From contig JAAHFN010000019.1 in NCBI GenBank assembly GCA_010672965.1, positions 1 through 64,000 on the forward strand: a stretch of 64,000 nucleotides of DNA. Direction: 5' to 3'. This DNA comes from Oscillatoria sp. SIO1A7 (GTDB lineage Bacteria; Cyanobacteriota; Cyanobacteriia; Cyanobacteriales; Laspinemataceae). Shown here one piece after another: positions 1-8,092 of this stretch (within the stretch, counting starts at the first letter, position 1; each line of letters begins with the position of its first letter). The notes beneath the pieces were generated by a model. That model was not told the origin of the DNA. It ran no database searches and was given only the letters and a program-made list of their open reading frames with translations. The position numbers were made by a program, and so were the translations under genes.

Positions 1-197
1 TCGACACCCGACACCCGACACCAGACACCCGACACCGATGGCGGCCCGACACCCGACACCCGACACCCGACACCGATGGCGGCCCGACACCCGACACCCG
101 ACACCCGACACCCGACACCCGACACCGATGGCGGCCCGACACCCCACACCCCACACCCGACACCCGACACCCCACACCCCACACCCGACACCCTAAT
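1..197. repeat. Short tandem repeats (CGACACC / CCACACC heptamers)
   Basis: The stretch consists almost only of 7-8-base units of the type CCCGACA and CCCACAC, interrupted several times by GATGGCGGCC. It lies directly after the stop codon of the TPR-CHAT gene. The pattern matches the short tandemly repeated repetitive (STRR) sequences known from filamentous cyanobacteria. Unit composition is seen directly; the STRR class is recognition from general knowledge. Confidence 0.85.
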
Positions 198-3100
198 TCA
201 AGCCATTCCCTGACAAACAAAAGCAGCCCAATACTGCAGGGCAGCAAAGGGAAAAGGTTCGCGGCATTTCGCCTCTAAGCGTTCCTGGACTTTCTCGAAC
301 TTTCTAATCGCCCGGTGCAGGGAATCGCCGACTTTCTTTAACTCCTCGATTTTTTGCTCCCATTCCTCCCGTTCCGAATCCAGGCTTGATTTTTTCAGAA
401 TCTTCTTGGCTTGCCAAAGCTGTTTTTGCACTTCCTTATATTGAGCCTCCAATTCCGGCAGCTTTTCCCGGCAGCTTTCTTCCAACTTGGCTTTCAGCTC
501 CGAGCCATAGTCGCGGGCAAACTCGTCGCCGGTTAATTGGCGCAAGTCCTGCTGGGCGCGCTGCAGGGCGGCAGAACGAGTAAGGTTTTCTCGCCGATAC
601 TTATAATAAAGAAGAGAAAAAACGGCGGCGGCCAAGTCATCTACTGCCCAGAGAGTGCTGACGACGCTGCGAGCCCCAGCGCATAAGAAGCCAGCAGCGA
701 GAGTCAGAATATCGTCGGTAATTGGGGCAAATCCCAAGCCGGTTTCGCAGCAAGAGAGGAAAACTTCTTCTAGTTCCGGGAGGCGCCAGCCCGGGGTCAT
801 CAGTTGTCCCAAAGTTATATCCCCATCGCCTACAATAAGTTTCGATTCCAGAGGATTGTCCCAACGAGATTGGGCGTGGTGGCTGGAATGGAGCGACTGG
901 ACTTGTCGGGCGAGGCGCTGGTAATTGCTAACAGTAGCTTGGCGGCGACCTTGCAAGCGCTGGGATGCGGGAATGTCGTAGAGCCTCGCAATGCGCTCTC
1001 CTTCAAAACGGGCGCAGGGCAGGTCTTCGGTGGCATCTTCCACAGTGCCGTATTTGGACACTATTGCCGGGGGACGGTTCTGGCAAAACTGCAATACTTG
1101 GCAGCTCGGAACCGTGCGAATGCGAAACCTATCTCCCAAGTATTTAGTAGGACTTACGCCAATTGTTTTATGTGCAGGGGCGATTCGCGAATCGCCCCTG
1201 CCAGATAAAGGGCTAATCCCTAAGTCCTGTTTACAATATTTACCGCCGGTCAAGGGCAAAGCAGCAAAAGGAATTTGGTGTAAATAGAGATGCGGCACCA
1301 GGATTAGTTCTTGGATTCCCGCCAAATGTTCCTCTACCAGTTCGTCTAGCTGCAGCCGCTCCGCCAGTTCCGCCAAAACGCTTTCCATCTGACTCTGCCA
1401 TCGGGGGTTGTCTTCAACATATGCTTTTAACCACTGCTTCAAAATCCAATTTTGAAAATCGTAGCCTCGATCGCCGCAGGAGCGAACAGAAACAGAAACC
1501 CGATCTTCCTCGGGCTGGTAACGGAGGATAAAAATATAACTGTCTTTGCTGGTGCTATAGAAACTGAGAATAGCCGTTTCCCTTTCGCCGCCGAGAAGCT
1601 GCTGCAGTTGGCCGAAGTCGAGAGGATTGACCTGAATTTGTCCCGCCAAAACCGGATCTTTGCGGCGCAGTTGCTGCCAAATTTCCTGTTTCTGGGCTTC
1701 TAGCTCTGCCAAGCGCGGGTCGTCGGGAGCGCGACCCACCCGCTCGCGGCGGCGGCTAGTTCCAAATCCAGCCAGTTCTGGACTATTGTCGATTTCATAG
1801 CGGCGGCGTTCTCGGTCAATTTCTTTTTGCAGATTCTGGTATTGGTTCAGATATTCTTCGACTTCTGAGGGAATTTCCCCGCCTCGATAGAGGTCGTTGC
1901 TGGCCATCAAATCTACCAGGCGTTTGGAACGCGATCGCTCCACCGTTTCTAAAGCGCGATCGAGCTGCCCGCTATTAACGCAGGCTTGCACCATTTGTTC
2001 GTAAACGTCAATAGCATCGGCGATAATTTCTTGGCGGCTCGCGTCTGAAGTCGCCCAGTTGCGGCTCTGCTCCACCGCCTTAATGGCAAGACCATAGCCT
2101 TCTATCGCTACCTCCCAATCTCCAGCAGTAAAGCCCAGATTTCCCAGATTCCGTCCGGCTCTGAGACTGTCGAGGGGAAACGCAGCGGGGGAGTGAATTT
2201 CTAAAGCCAATCGAAAACAGCGGATGGCTGCTGGAGTTTTTCCTAGCTCTTTGTAGGCAGAGCCGAGATTGTTTTGGGTCGCAGCCCATTGCTCGGGAAA
2301 GGTCGAGGGAGTCCTAATTTGCAAGGCTCGCTCGTAGCAGGCGATCGCTCGTTCTAAATTATCGCCTCGCTCTCCTTTTATTCGGTAAAGGTAGGCAGAG
2401 CCAAGATTATTTTGGGTCGCAGTCCATTGCTCGGGAAAGGCCGATGGAGTATATACCTGTAAAACTCCCTCGTAGCAGGCGATCGCTTTTTCTAAATTAT
2501 CCCCTCGCTCTCCTTGAATCCGGTCAGAGTAGGCTAATCCCAGATTATTTTGGGTCATAGCCCAATCCTTGGGAAAGGCTGAGGGAGTTCTAATCTGCAA
2601 AGCTACCTCGCAGCAGCGTATAGCCTGCTCCAAGTTATGCCCTCGTTCTCCTGTTCTCCGGTAAAGGTAGGCGTTACCCAGATTATTTTGGGTCGTAGCC
2701 CAATCCTCGGGAAAGGTCGAGGGAGTTCTAATTTGCAAAGCTCGCTCGTAGCAAGCGATCGCTCGTTCTAAATTATCGCCTCGCTCTCCTTTGATCCGGT
2801 TACTGTAGGCATTACCTAGATTATTTTGGGTCGTAGCCCAATCCTCGGGAAAAGCAGAATAAGTTCTAATCTGCAAAGCTCGCTCAAAACAGGCGATCGC
2901 TTCCTCCAAATCTTCCGCTCGCTCTCCTTTGATCCGGTTACTGTAGGCATTACCTAGATTGTTTTGGGTCATAGCCCATTGCTTGGGCAAGAACCAGGGA
3001 GTCAAAACCTGCAAAGCTCGCTCGCAGCAGGCGATCGCTTCTTCTAAGTTATCGGCTCGCTCTCCTTTTATCCGGTCAAGGTAGATAGAGCCGAGATTAT

Positions 3101-4412
3101 TTTGGGTAATAGCCCATTGCTCGGGAAAGGCCGAGTGAGTACATACCTTCTCGTAGCAGGCGATCGCTTTTTCTAAGTTATGTTCTCGCTCTCCTTTTAT
3201 ACGATTGCGGTAGGCAGAGGCCAGATTATTTTGGATCGATGCCCATTGCTTGGGAAAAGCCGAGTGAGTACATACCTGCAAAACCTTCTCGTAGCAGGCG
3301 ATCGCTTCCTCCAAGTTATCTGCTCGCTCTCCTTTTATCCGGTCAAGGTAGGCAGAGGCTAGGTTATTTTGGGTCGATGCCCATTGCTCGGGAAAGGCCA
3401 ACAGAGCAAAAAACTGCGAAGCTCGCTGATAGCAGGCGATCGCTTCCTCCAAGTTATCTGCTCGCTCTCCTTTTATACGATTGCGGTAGGCAGAGGCCAG
3501 ATTATTTTGGGTCGATGCCCATTGCTCGGGAAAAGCGGAGTGAGTACATACCTGCAAAACCTTCTCGTAGCAGGCGATCGCTTCCTCCAAGTTATCTGCT
3601 CGCTCTCCTTTTATGCGGTAAAGGTAGCCAGAGGCTAGATTATATTGGGTCAATGCCCAATCCTTGGGAAAGGCCGAGGGAGTATATACCTGTAAAGCTC
3701 GCTCGTAGCAGGCGATCGCTAGTTCTAAATTATTTGCTCGCTCTCCTTTTATCCGGTCAAGGTAGGCAGAGGCTAGGTTATTTTGGGTCGATGCCCATTG
3801 CTCGGGAAAGGCCAAAAGAGTCAAAATCTGCAAAGCTCGCTGATAGCAGGCGATCGCTTCCTCCAAGTTATCTGCTCGCTCTCCTTTTATGCGGTAAAGG
3901 TAGGCAGAGGCTAGGTTATTTTGGGTCGATGCCCATTGCTCGGGAAAGGCCAACAGAGTAAAAAACTGCGAAGCTCGCTCGTAGCAGGCGATCGCTTCTT
4001 CTAAGTTATGTTCTCGCTCTCCTTTTATACGATTGCGGTAGGCAGAGGCCAGATTATTTTGGGTCGATGCCCATTGCTTGGGAAAAGCCGAGTGAGTACA
4101 TATCTGCAAAACCTTCTCGTAGCAGGCAATAGCGATTTCCATATTATTGGCTTTGCTGCCCAAGGGAAATTGTCCAATCAGATTGCCGAATTCGTTTATA
4201 ACTGCGGCGGTAAATTGTGCTTGCTTCGGTTCTTGCGTTGGCAGGATGGCGGCTACCCAATTATTGAGGACTCGAATTAGGTTTTCGTCTAAAAAATGTT
4301 GGTGCTGCTGCAGGAGCGGATAGATGACTTGCGGATCTCCCTGGCTTTCTGAGATTTTTTTAAATACGGCGAATATGAAGTAGAGATAGGCTTGGTCTCG
4401 TCGGTCGTTCAT
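198..4412 (-). CDS. TPR repeat / CHAT domain protein
   Basis: Residues about 90-720 form roughly fifteen tetratricopeptide-like units of about 42 residues, each with a core such as NLEEAIACYERAL and a spacer FPEQWASTQNNLASAY. The DNA is a near-identical 126-bp tandem repeat. Residues about 980-1400 are a CHAT (caspase HetF-associated with TPR) peptidase-like domain. The candidate catalytic His lies in HSSHHAQ near 1177 and the Cys in FLSCCETG near 1220. CHAT proteins of this build are caspase-like proteases or scaffolds, abundant in filamentous cyanobacteria. Residues about 1060-1090 derive from an inserted inverted-repeat element and interrupt the usual GKYLGDRF segment. The gene stands alone. 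Substrate unknown; whether the insertion spoils the fold cannot be judged from sequence. Confidence 0.9.
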   Translation of the reverse strand: MNDRRDQAYLYFIFAVFKKISESQGDPQVIYPLLQQHQHFLDENLIRVLNNWVAAILPTQEPKQAQFTAAVINEFGNLIGQFPLGSKANNMEIAIACYEKVLQICTHSAFPKQWASTQNNLASAYRNRIKGEREHNLEEAIACYERASQFFTLLAFPEQWASTQNNLASAYLYRIKGERADNLEEAIACYQRALQILTLLAFPEQWASTQNNLASAYLDRIKGERANNLELAIACYERALQVYTPSAFPKDWALTQYNLASGYLYRIKGERADNLEEAIACYEKVLQVCTHSAFPEQWASTQNNLASAYRNRIKGERADNLEEAIACYQRASQFFALLAFPEQWASTQNNLASAYLDRIKGERADNLEEAIACYEKVLQVCTHSAFPKQWASIQNNLASAYRNRIKGEREHNLEKAIACYEKVCTHSAFPEQWAITQNNLGSIYLDRIKGERADNLEEAIACCERALQVLTPWFLPKQWAMTQNNLGNAYSNRIKGERAEDLEEAIACFERALQIRTYSAFPEDWATTQNNLGNAYSNRIKGERGDNLERAIACYERALQIRTPSTFPEDWATTQNNLGNAYLYRRTGERGHNLEQAIRCCEVALQIRTPSAFPKDWAMTQNNLGLAYSDRIQGERGDNLEKAIACYEGVLQVYTPSAFPEQWTATQNNLGSAYLYRIKGERGDNLERAIACYERALQIRTPSTFPEQWAATQNNLGSAYKELGKTPAAIRCFRLALEIHSPAAFPLDSLRAGRNLGNLGFTAGDWEVAIEGYGLAIKAVEQSRNWATSDASRQEIIADAIDVYEQMVQACVNSGQLDRALETVERSRSKRLVDLMASNDLYRGGEIPSEVEEYLNQYQNLQKEIDRERRRYEIDNSPELAGFGTSRRRERVGRAPDDPRLAELEAQKQEIWQQLRRKDPVLAGQIQVNPLDFGQLQQLLGGERETAILSFYSTSKDSYIFILRYQPEEDRVSVSVRSCGDRGYDFQNWILKQWLKAYVEDNPRWQSQMESVLAELAERLQLDELVEEHLAGIQELILVPHLYLHQIPFAALPLTGGKYCKQDLGISPLSGRGDSRIAPAHKTIGVSPTKYLGDRFRIRTVPSCQVLQFCQNRPPAIVSKYGTVEDATEDLPCARFEGERIARLYDIPASQRLQGRRQATVSNYQRLARQVQSLHSSHHAQSRWDNPLESKLIVGDGDITLGQLMTPGWRLPELEEVFLSCCETGLGFAPITDDILTLAAGFLCAGARSVVSTLWAVDDLAAAVFSLLYYKYRRENLTRSAALQRAQQDLRQLTGDEFARDYGSELKAKLEESCREKLPELEAQYKEVQKQLWQAKKILKKSSLDSEREEWEQKIEELKKVGDSLHRAIRKFEKVQERLEAKCREPFPFAALQYWAAFVCQGMA
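1148..1229. mobile_element. MITE-like element inserted inside the CHAT gene
   Basis: An 80-odd-bp element with ends AGGACTTACGC and CTAAGTCCT and a central palindrome of GGGGCGATTCGCGAATCGCCCC lies within the CHAT reading frame. Related elements occur between genes at 4687-4776 and 23634-23731. On the minus strand it is flanked by near-direct copies of TAAATA (TAAATATTG and TAAATACTTG), which suggests target duplication. It adds about 32 codons without a stop. Confidence 0.75.
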
Positions 4413-5189
4413 AGCATAGGACCATCTTCGGTCTTGGATTTTGGATCTGGGAAACTTTCCCGGCGTTGGGGAAACCCCGTTTTCGCCGAGAACTTGAGGA
4501 CTGATTTTTGCCCCTGGGGTTTATAGGGATTTTGGGACAAAAATTATGCAACTATGCGCCGACTGTGGAGACCGGGAGACTTGGGAACAAGGGGACCAGG
4601 GGATAAGGGAACTGGGGGACCGGGAGACATGGGGTAGGTCTTTCACATTTGGTGTTTTTTAGAGAGGCGTTCGGATATTAACCGAATAGGACTTACGCAA
4701 AATATCCAGATATAGTGTTTTGTAGGGGCAATACCCCCGTGGTTGCCCCGTTAGTAGAGTCAATGCGTAAGTCCTACCGAAGTAGGGGCGACAGCATTCC
4801 TGAGACAGTCTTTGCTCATAGCGCAAAATTAATGTATTGGAATGCTTCGCCCTCTTATGCTTGAAAAAAGCGGGACCAGGAGAATTGGGTACTTGGGGAC
4901 CAGGGTAATTGGGGACTTGGGGAAGGGAGCGATCGCTGCCTAGTCTCGGAAAGCTCGAAAAAATTGGTGGACTAGAAACCCGGATTTTTCAAAAACCCGG
5001 GTTTCTGTGCAACTGGTCAATCCGACTTTAGGTTGATTTGACAAAGACTTAAAATGCGATCGCGTTATAGCGGTTCTCAAATTGACTGTTGGCGCAGCCT
5101 GCGCGGAGCTTCTGAGCTGACGGCTAAAAGCTGACTGCTGACTGCTGATAGCTGACTGCTATAATTCATCACTGGAATCTAAAAAAAAG
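4413..5189. repeat. Gap of repeats, hairpins and one MITE-like element
   Basis: No convincing gene. The gap holds GGGGACNNGG-type purine repeats (about 4570-4635 and 4865-4930), an inverted-repeat element at 4687-4776 (ends AGGACTTACGC and GCGTAAGTCCT), a GAAACCCGG/CCGGGTTTC hairpin at 4974-5006, an isolated left end of the TATAGCGGTTCTCAAATTGA element near 5067, and GCTGACTGCTGA repeats at about 5110-5160. Confidence 0.7.
4974..5006. terminator. AGAAACCCGG hairpin
   Basis: Arms AGAAACCCGG (4974-4983) and CCGGGTTTCT (4997-5006) pair perfectly around an AT-rich loop. The same hairpin type occurs twice at 29.4 kb, so it is a mobile or common terminator-like repeat. It follows no gene closely, so its role here is uncertain. 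Confidence 0.5.
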
Positions 5190-5472
5190 CAAGGAGGTCC
5201 GTTGCTCAAAAAGAAAAAGAAATTCTCCCAAGGGAAACCCACCCGCTGCCGCGAGATCCTGCACGATCGGCCGGGTTTTGGGTTGGGCTATCTGAGCAGC
5301 CGGCCTAGCTATTGGAGTAGGCCACTGGACTATTTGCCGATAGTCCAGGGCTTACTCCGTGCCAGTCCGGTTTTTAAGGGAGAAGTTTCTTTTGTTTGAG
5401 TGAGAACACCTCCCTACTAGGTTTCACTTTTCCACTTTGTCAAGGGTCGCGGCTAGCCGTGGCCCCTTTTTT
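5190..5472 (+). ncRNA. Candidate structured non-coding RNA, unknown class
   Basis: The folding evidence is direct. AGGAGGT (5192-5198) can pair with ACCTCC (5408-5413), and CTCAAA (5205-5210) with TTTGAG (5395-5400). GAAATTCTCCC (5219-5229) pairs with GGGAGAA-G-TTTC (5378-5389). Inside are GGCCGG/CCGGCC (5269-5274 with 5300-5305) and a long hairpin in which GGAGTAGGCC (5314-5323) pairs with GGCTTACTCC (5349-5358), capped by CTGGACTAT/ATAGTCCAG (5325-5333 with 5340-5348). A strong intrinsic terminator follows. The 65-codon frame at 5202 needs a TTG only 3 bases after the AGGAGG, so coding is unlikely. It does not match what I know of 6S, tmRNA, SRP or RNase P RNA. An orphan HEARO/omega-type RNA is possible but unproven. 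Confidence 0.6.
5444..5472 (+). terminator. Rho-independent terminator of the candidate RNA
   Basis: GGGTCGCGGC (5444-5453) and GCCGTGGCCC (5456-5465) form a ten-pair stem with two G-T wobbles and a two-base loop, followed by six T residues (5467-5472). It lies about 30 bases after the closing stem of the structured RNA on the same strand. Confidence 0.85.
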
Positions 5473-5948
5473 ATGCCCCTCTACAGGAGCTATGAAACTA
5501 TAGTAGCACGGCTTTGCTCGAACGTCAACACTAAATCCAAAAATTTTTTTGCACTTCTGCACCTGCCGCAAAACCGCCACTTTCGTATAGTCTAATCTTA
5601 CAGCCTCGGTAGCCGTTACTGGATCCTCGCTCAACAGATTGTAGCTCCACCACAAATATTCGCCCCTGCGCCGAATTCTCTCATTCACGCAATTCAAAAT
5701 TCAAAATTCCTTTGGAGCCGAGTCCTGAGTTTAAGGCAAGCGCTCTGGGTCAACGCCCATCTCTAGCAGCAGCGCCTTCATTTTTGCGTTTTGCTCTTCG
5801 GCAGCGATCGCGCGGGCTGCTCCCTATAAATAAGGTGTTTTTGCATTTTGGCGAAGGCATTGTCCAAAAAACCGGGGTTCTTACCCAAGCAACCAAAGCC
5901 AGAAACCAGAGCCCCGGTTTTTCCTGCAAAACCGGGGCTCTTATATTT

Positions 5949-6090
5949 ATACCAAATCCGGTTAAAGAGTTACAGTATCTGTAGGGGCGGTGCCCCCGGG
6001 AGCGCCCCGGGAGCGCCCATACCAACCGAGGCAACCGGGGCGTTCGCGGGGGGATTGCCCCTACAGGGTGGGTAATTAACCGGATTTTAT
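5949..6090. mobile_element. MITE-like element, CAAATCCGGTTAA family
   Basis: The left end reads ATACCAAATCCGGTTAA and the right end TTAACCGGATTTTAT, enclosing GC-rich TAGGGGCGG...GCCCCTA palindromic DNA. Further copies with the same ends lie at 32951, 40080 and 58416, with partial ones near 37283 and 45990. There is no open frame, so movement would require a transposase supplied from elsewhere. Confidence 0.7.
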
Positions 6091-6123
6091 CTTACCTCAA
6101 ATCAACCTATGACTTGACGAGCC

Positions 6124-6157
6124 AGAACCCCGGTTTTTCCTGCAAAACCGGGGTTCT
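6124..6157 (-). terminator. Terminator downstream of the HlyD-like gene
   Basis: AGAACCCCGG (6124-6133) and CCGGGGTTCT (6148-6157) form a perfect ten-pair stem 13 bases past the stop codon of the minus-strand gene ending at 6170. The same arm type is seen at 5908-5941. Confidence 0.65.
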
Positions 6158-6169
6158 TTCTTATCATTA

Positions 6170-7846
6170 TCAGAGCCAAGGAAAATACTTATCCAAATCC
6201 AAGAGCTTCTCTACTTCGTGCTTCGCCTTCTGATAGACCAGCATCTCGCCAGTCTTGATATGGGCATATCCCTTTTCCCCGGGCAAGAGGATGCGATTGG
6301 AATTATCGATTTTGATTTGAACCGTCCAGACCGGCTTGCCCCCGGGAGTCTCTGGAGCCACAAAAGAAGCCGGCGATTCCACCGTCGCCTTATAGTTGGG
6401 ACTGTCCGGCGTTCGCGACTTAAAAGAAACCGGCTGGTTAACTGCGACTAAATTCTTATCCTCTTGCTCGATTTTCACCGTAGCGGTCAGTTGCTCTAAA
6501 TCCACCAAACTTAGAATTTCCTGACCCGCTTCGAGCCTGGTGTTGTTTTTCAAATCTAGCTCGTCCGTCAGCACCGTGCCCCGATGCTCTGCTATCACGA
6601 TAAGATCTTTCTTTTGCTCTTCCAGGATTTGCAGCTCCGCCTGCCAATCGGCGATCGCCTGATGCTGAGTTTGAATTTCTGCCCTCGCCGCCGTCACCTC
6701 TTTTTCCGCAGAGCGCCGCGCAGCAGAGCGCATCTCCAGCTCGTCCTCCCGCTCCCCCAGACTATCCTGCATTTGTTTTTCTACTTCCAGGATCTGCTCC
6801 GACTTCGCATCGATTTGCCGGTACTTTTGCTCGATTAAACTCTCCCGACTCCGTATCTCATTCTCGATTTGAGCTATTTGCCGTTCCTTCGCCCGGATTT
6901 GATTCCCTTGTTCCTTAATTTGATTCTGGAAATCAGCCCTTTGCATCCGCAAGCCCCTCATCTCCGGGCTATCTTTTGCCAAAGCCCCCTCATCCACCAA
7001 CTCTTGCCGATTCGCTAGGGAATCTTCCACAATTACCAATTGCTCCCGAAAACCGGCGATATTATTTTCGATCGCCGCTATCTCGCTCTCAATCCCCCCA
7101 ATCCGCTCCCGGGTGCCAGCCATCTCATCTTGTATCCCGGCGATTTCCTTATTCATCGCCTCGATTTCATGCTTTATCTGGCGACTCTTGGGCAGACCGT
7201 CGCCATAGGCAACCGCCTCAATTTCTTCGCGTTTTTTTTCCGCACGCCTGCTGGCGATCGCCTCCTCCGAGCGAGCCGAATTTAACCGACTCTCCGCAAT
7301 AGCAAACTTTTGCTCCGCCGCCCTTAGCGCTCCCTCAGCCTGCTGCCACAATCGTTTCGTCTCTGCTATTTGCCTTTCCAACTCCGGACTAATAATATTA
7401 GCAATCGTTTCCCCGGCCTTGACCAACTCATTGCTTTCCACCAGAATTTGCACCGTACCGGCGATCGGCATAGTAAACCGCTGGCGAGCATTGGTCTTAG
7501 AAGTAATCTCCGCCTCCCCCGTCACATAGTTCGTCACTGGCATATTTCCTATAGTCCATCCCCCTGCCACCAAAAACCCCAGCATCAACCAACTCCCCAA
7601 AGAACTACCCGACTTTTTCTTAGGAGCAGCATCCTTAGCTTTATCCTGGGGCTTATCTTGGGGCTTATTCCTCGGCTTATCTTGCGGCTTATTCCTCGGC
7701 TTATCTTGGGGAGGCTTCCGTCCTTTCGGCGGCGGCGCTGCTGCTGGCTTCTCTACCCCGACCTTCTCCGGCACCTGACGGTTGGGCGGCACCACTCTTA
7801 GGGGAGAATTTTTCTTAGCAGTATTTTGGGCATTAGTTGCATTCAT
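6170..7846 (-). CDS. HlyD-like periplasmic adaptor / membrane fusion protein
   Basis: A 558-residue protein of membrane-fusion architecture. Residues 1-80 are a cytoplasmic tail rich in Lys, Pro and Asp (DKPRNKPQ units, encoded by a 24-bp repeat). One membrane span lies at about 84-102 (LGSWLMLGFLVAGGWTIG). A barrel/lipoyl half follows at about 110-160 (AGTVQILVESNELVKAGETI). A long alpha-helical coiled coil spans about 160-410, and the second lipoyl/beta-barrel half is at about 415-540 (EHRGTVLTDELDLKNN). HlyD-family adaptors link inner-membrane exporters to the outer membrane. No ABC or RND pump lies beside it. The neighbour on the same strand is an M50-type protease, a pairing known from peptide-processing clusters, so the two probably act together. 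Confidence 0.85.
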   Translation of the reverse strand: MNATNAQNTAKKNSPLRVVPPNRQVPEKVGVEKPAAAPPPKGRKPPQDKPRNKPQDKPRNKPQDKPQDKAKDAAPKKKSGSSLGSWLMLGFLVAGGWTIGNMPVTNYVTGEAEITSKTNARQRFTMPIAGTVQILVESNELVKAGETIANIISPELERQIAETKRLWQQAEGALRAAEQKFAIAESRLNSARSEEAIASRRAEKKREEIEAVAYGDGLPKSRQIKHEIEAMNKEIAGIQDEMAGTRERIGGIESEIAAIENNIAGFREQLVIVEDSLANRQELVDEGALAKDSPEMRGLRMQRADFQNQIKEQGNQIRAKERQIAQIENEIRSRESLIEQKYRQIDAKSEQILEVEKQMQDSLGEREDELEMRSAARRSAEKEVTAARAEIQTQHQAIADWQAELQILEEQKKDLIVIAEHRGTVLTDELDLKNNTRLEAGQEILSLVDLEQLTATVKIEQEDKNLVAVNQPVSFKSRTPDSPNYKATVESPASFVAPETPGGKPVWTVQIKIDNSNRILLPGEKGYAHIKTGEMLVYQKAKHEVEKLLDLDKYFPWL

Positions 7847-8092
7847 ATTAATGTATTTCCTAACTTATAATTTCCAATAATCACGCAAATCGGAGCAAAA
7901 TTCAAAATTCAAAATTCAAAATTCAAAATTCCTGGCTCCCGGGCAATATCTGGCGAAGCAAGATTATTTTTGCTGCGCTGCACTAGATTCTGGTGCGCGG
8001 TGCGGCACCCTACTAGATTCTGGTGCGCGGTGCGGCACCCTACTGAAAGCTGAAAGCTGAAAGCTGACTGCTGACTGCTGTAATTGCCGCTT
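7847..8092. repeat. Gap between adaptor and metalloprotease genes
   Basis: The gap contains AATTCAAA tandem repeats (about 7899-7931), a duplicated GATTCTGGTGCGCGGTGCGGCACCCTACT unit near 7990 and 8018, and GCTGAAA/GCTGACT repeats. No short precursor-peptide gene was visible. Confidence 0.6.

Larger units (their letters stand above)
5473..6169. repeat. Gap with interspersed inverted repeats
   Basis: No gene is supported. It contains an AGAGCCCCGG/CCGGGGCTCT hairpin (5908-5941), a MITE-like element of the ATACCAAATCCGGTTAA family (5949-6090) and the terminator hairpin at 6124-6157. Small open frames here lack ribosome sites and overlap the inverted repeats. Confidence 0.6.

Noticed and set aside
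3239-3961. 240-codon plus-strand frame opposite the TPR region
   Set aside because: Antisense shadow of the repeated TPR codons; it repeats with the same 126-bp period.
5314-5358. Cobalamin riboswitch suspected from GGCCACTGG
   Set aside because: The order of the other conserved B12-riboswitch boxes is absent and no plus-strand gene follows.
5202-5399. 65-codon frame MLKKKKKFSQGKPTRC..
   Set aside because: The TTG start is three bases from AGGAGG and the whole frame is contained in pairing arms of the structured RNA.
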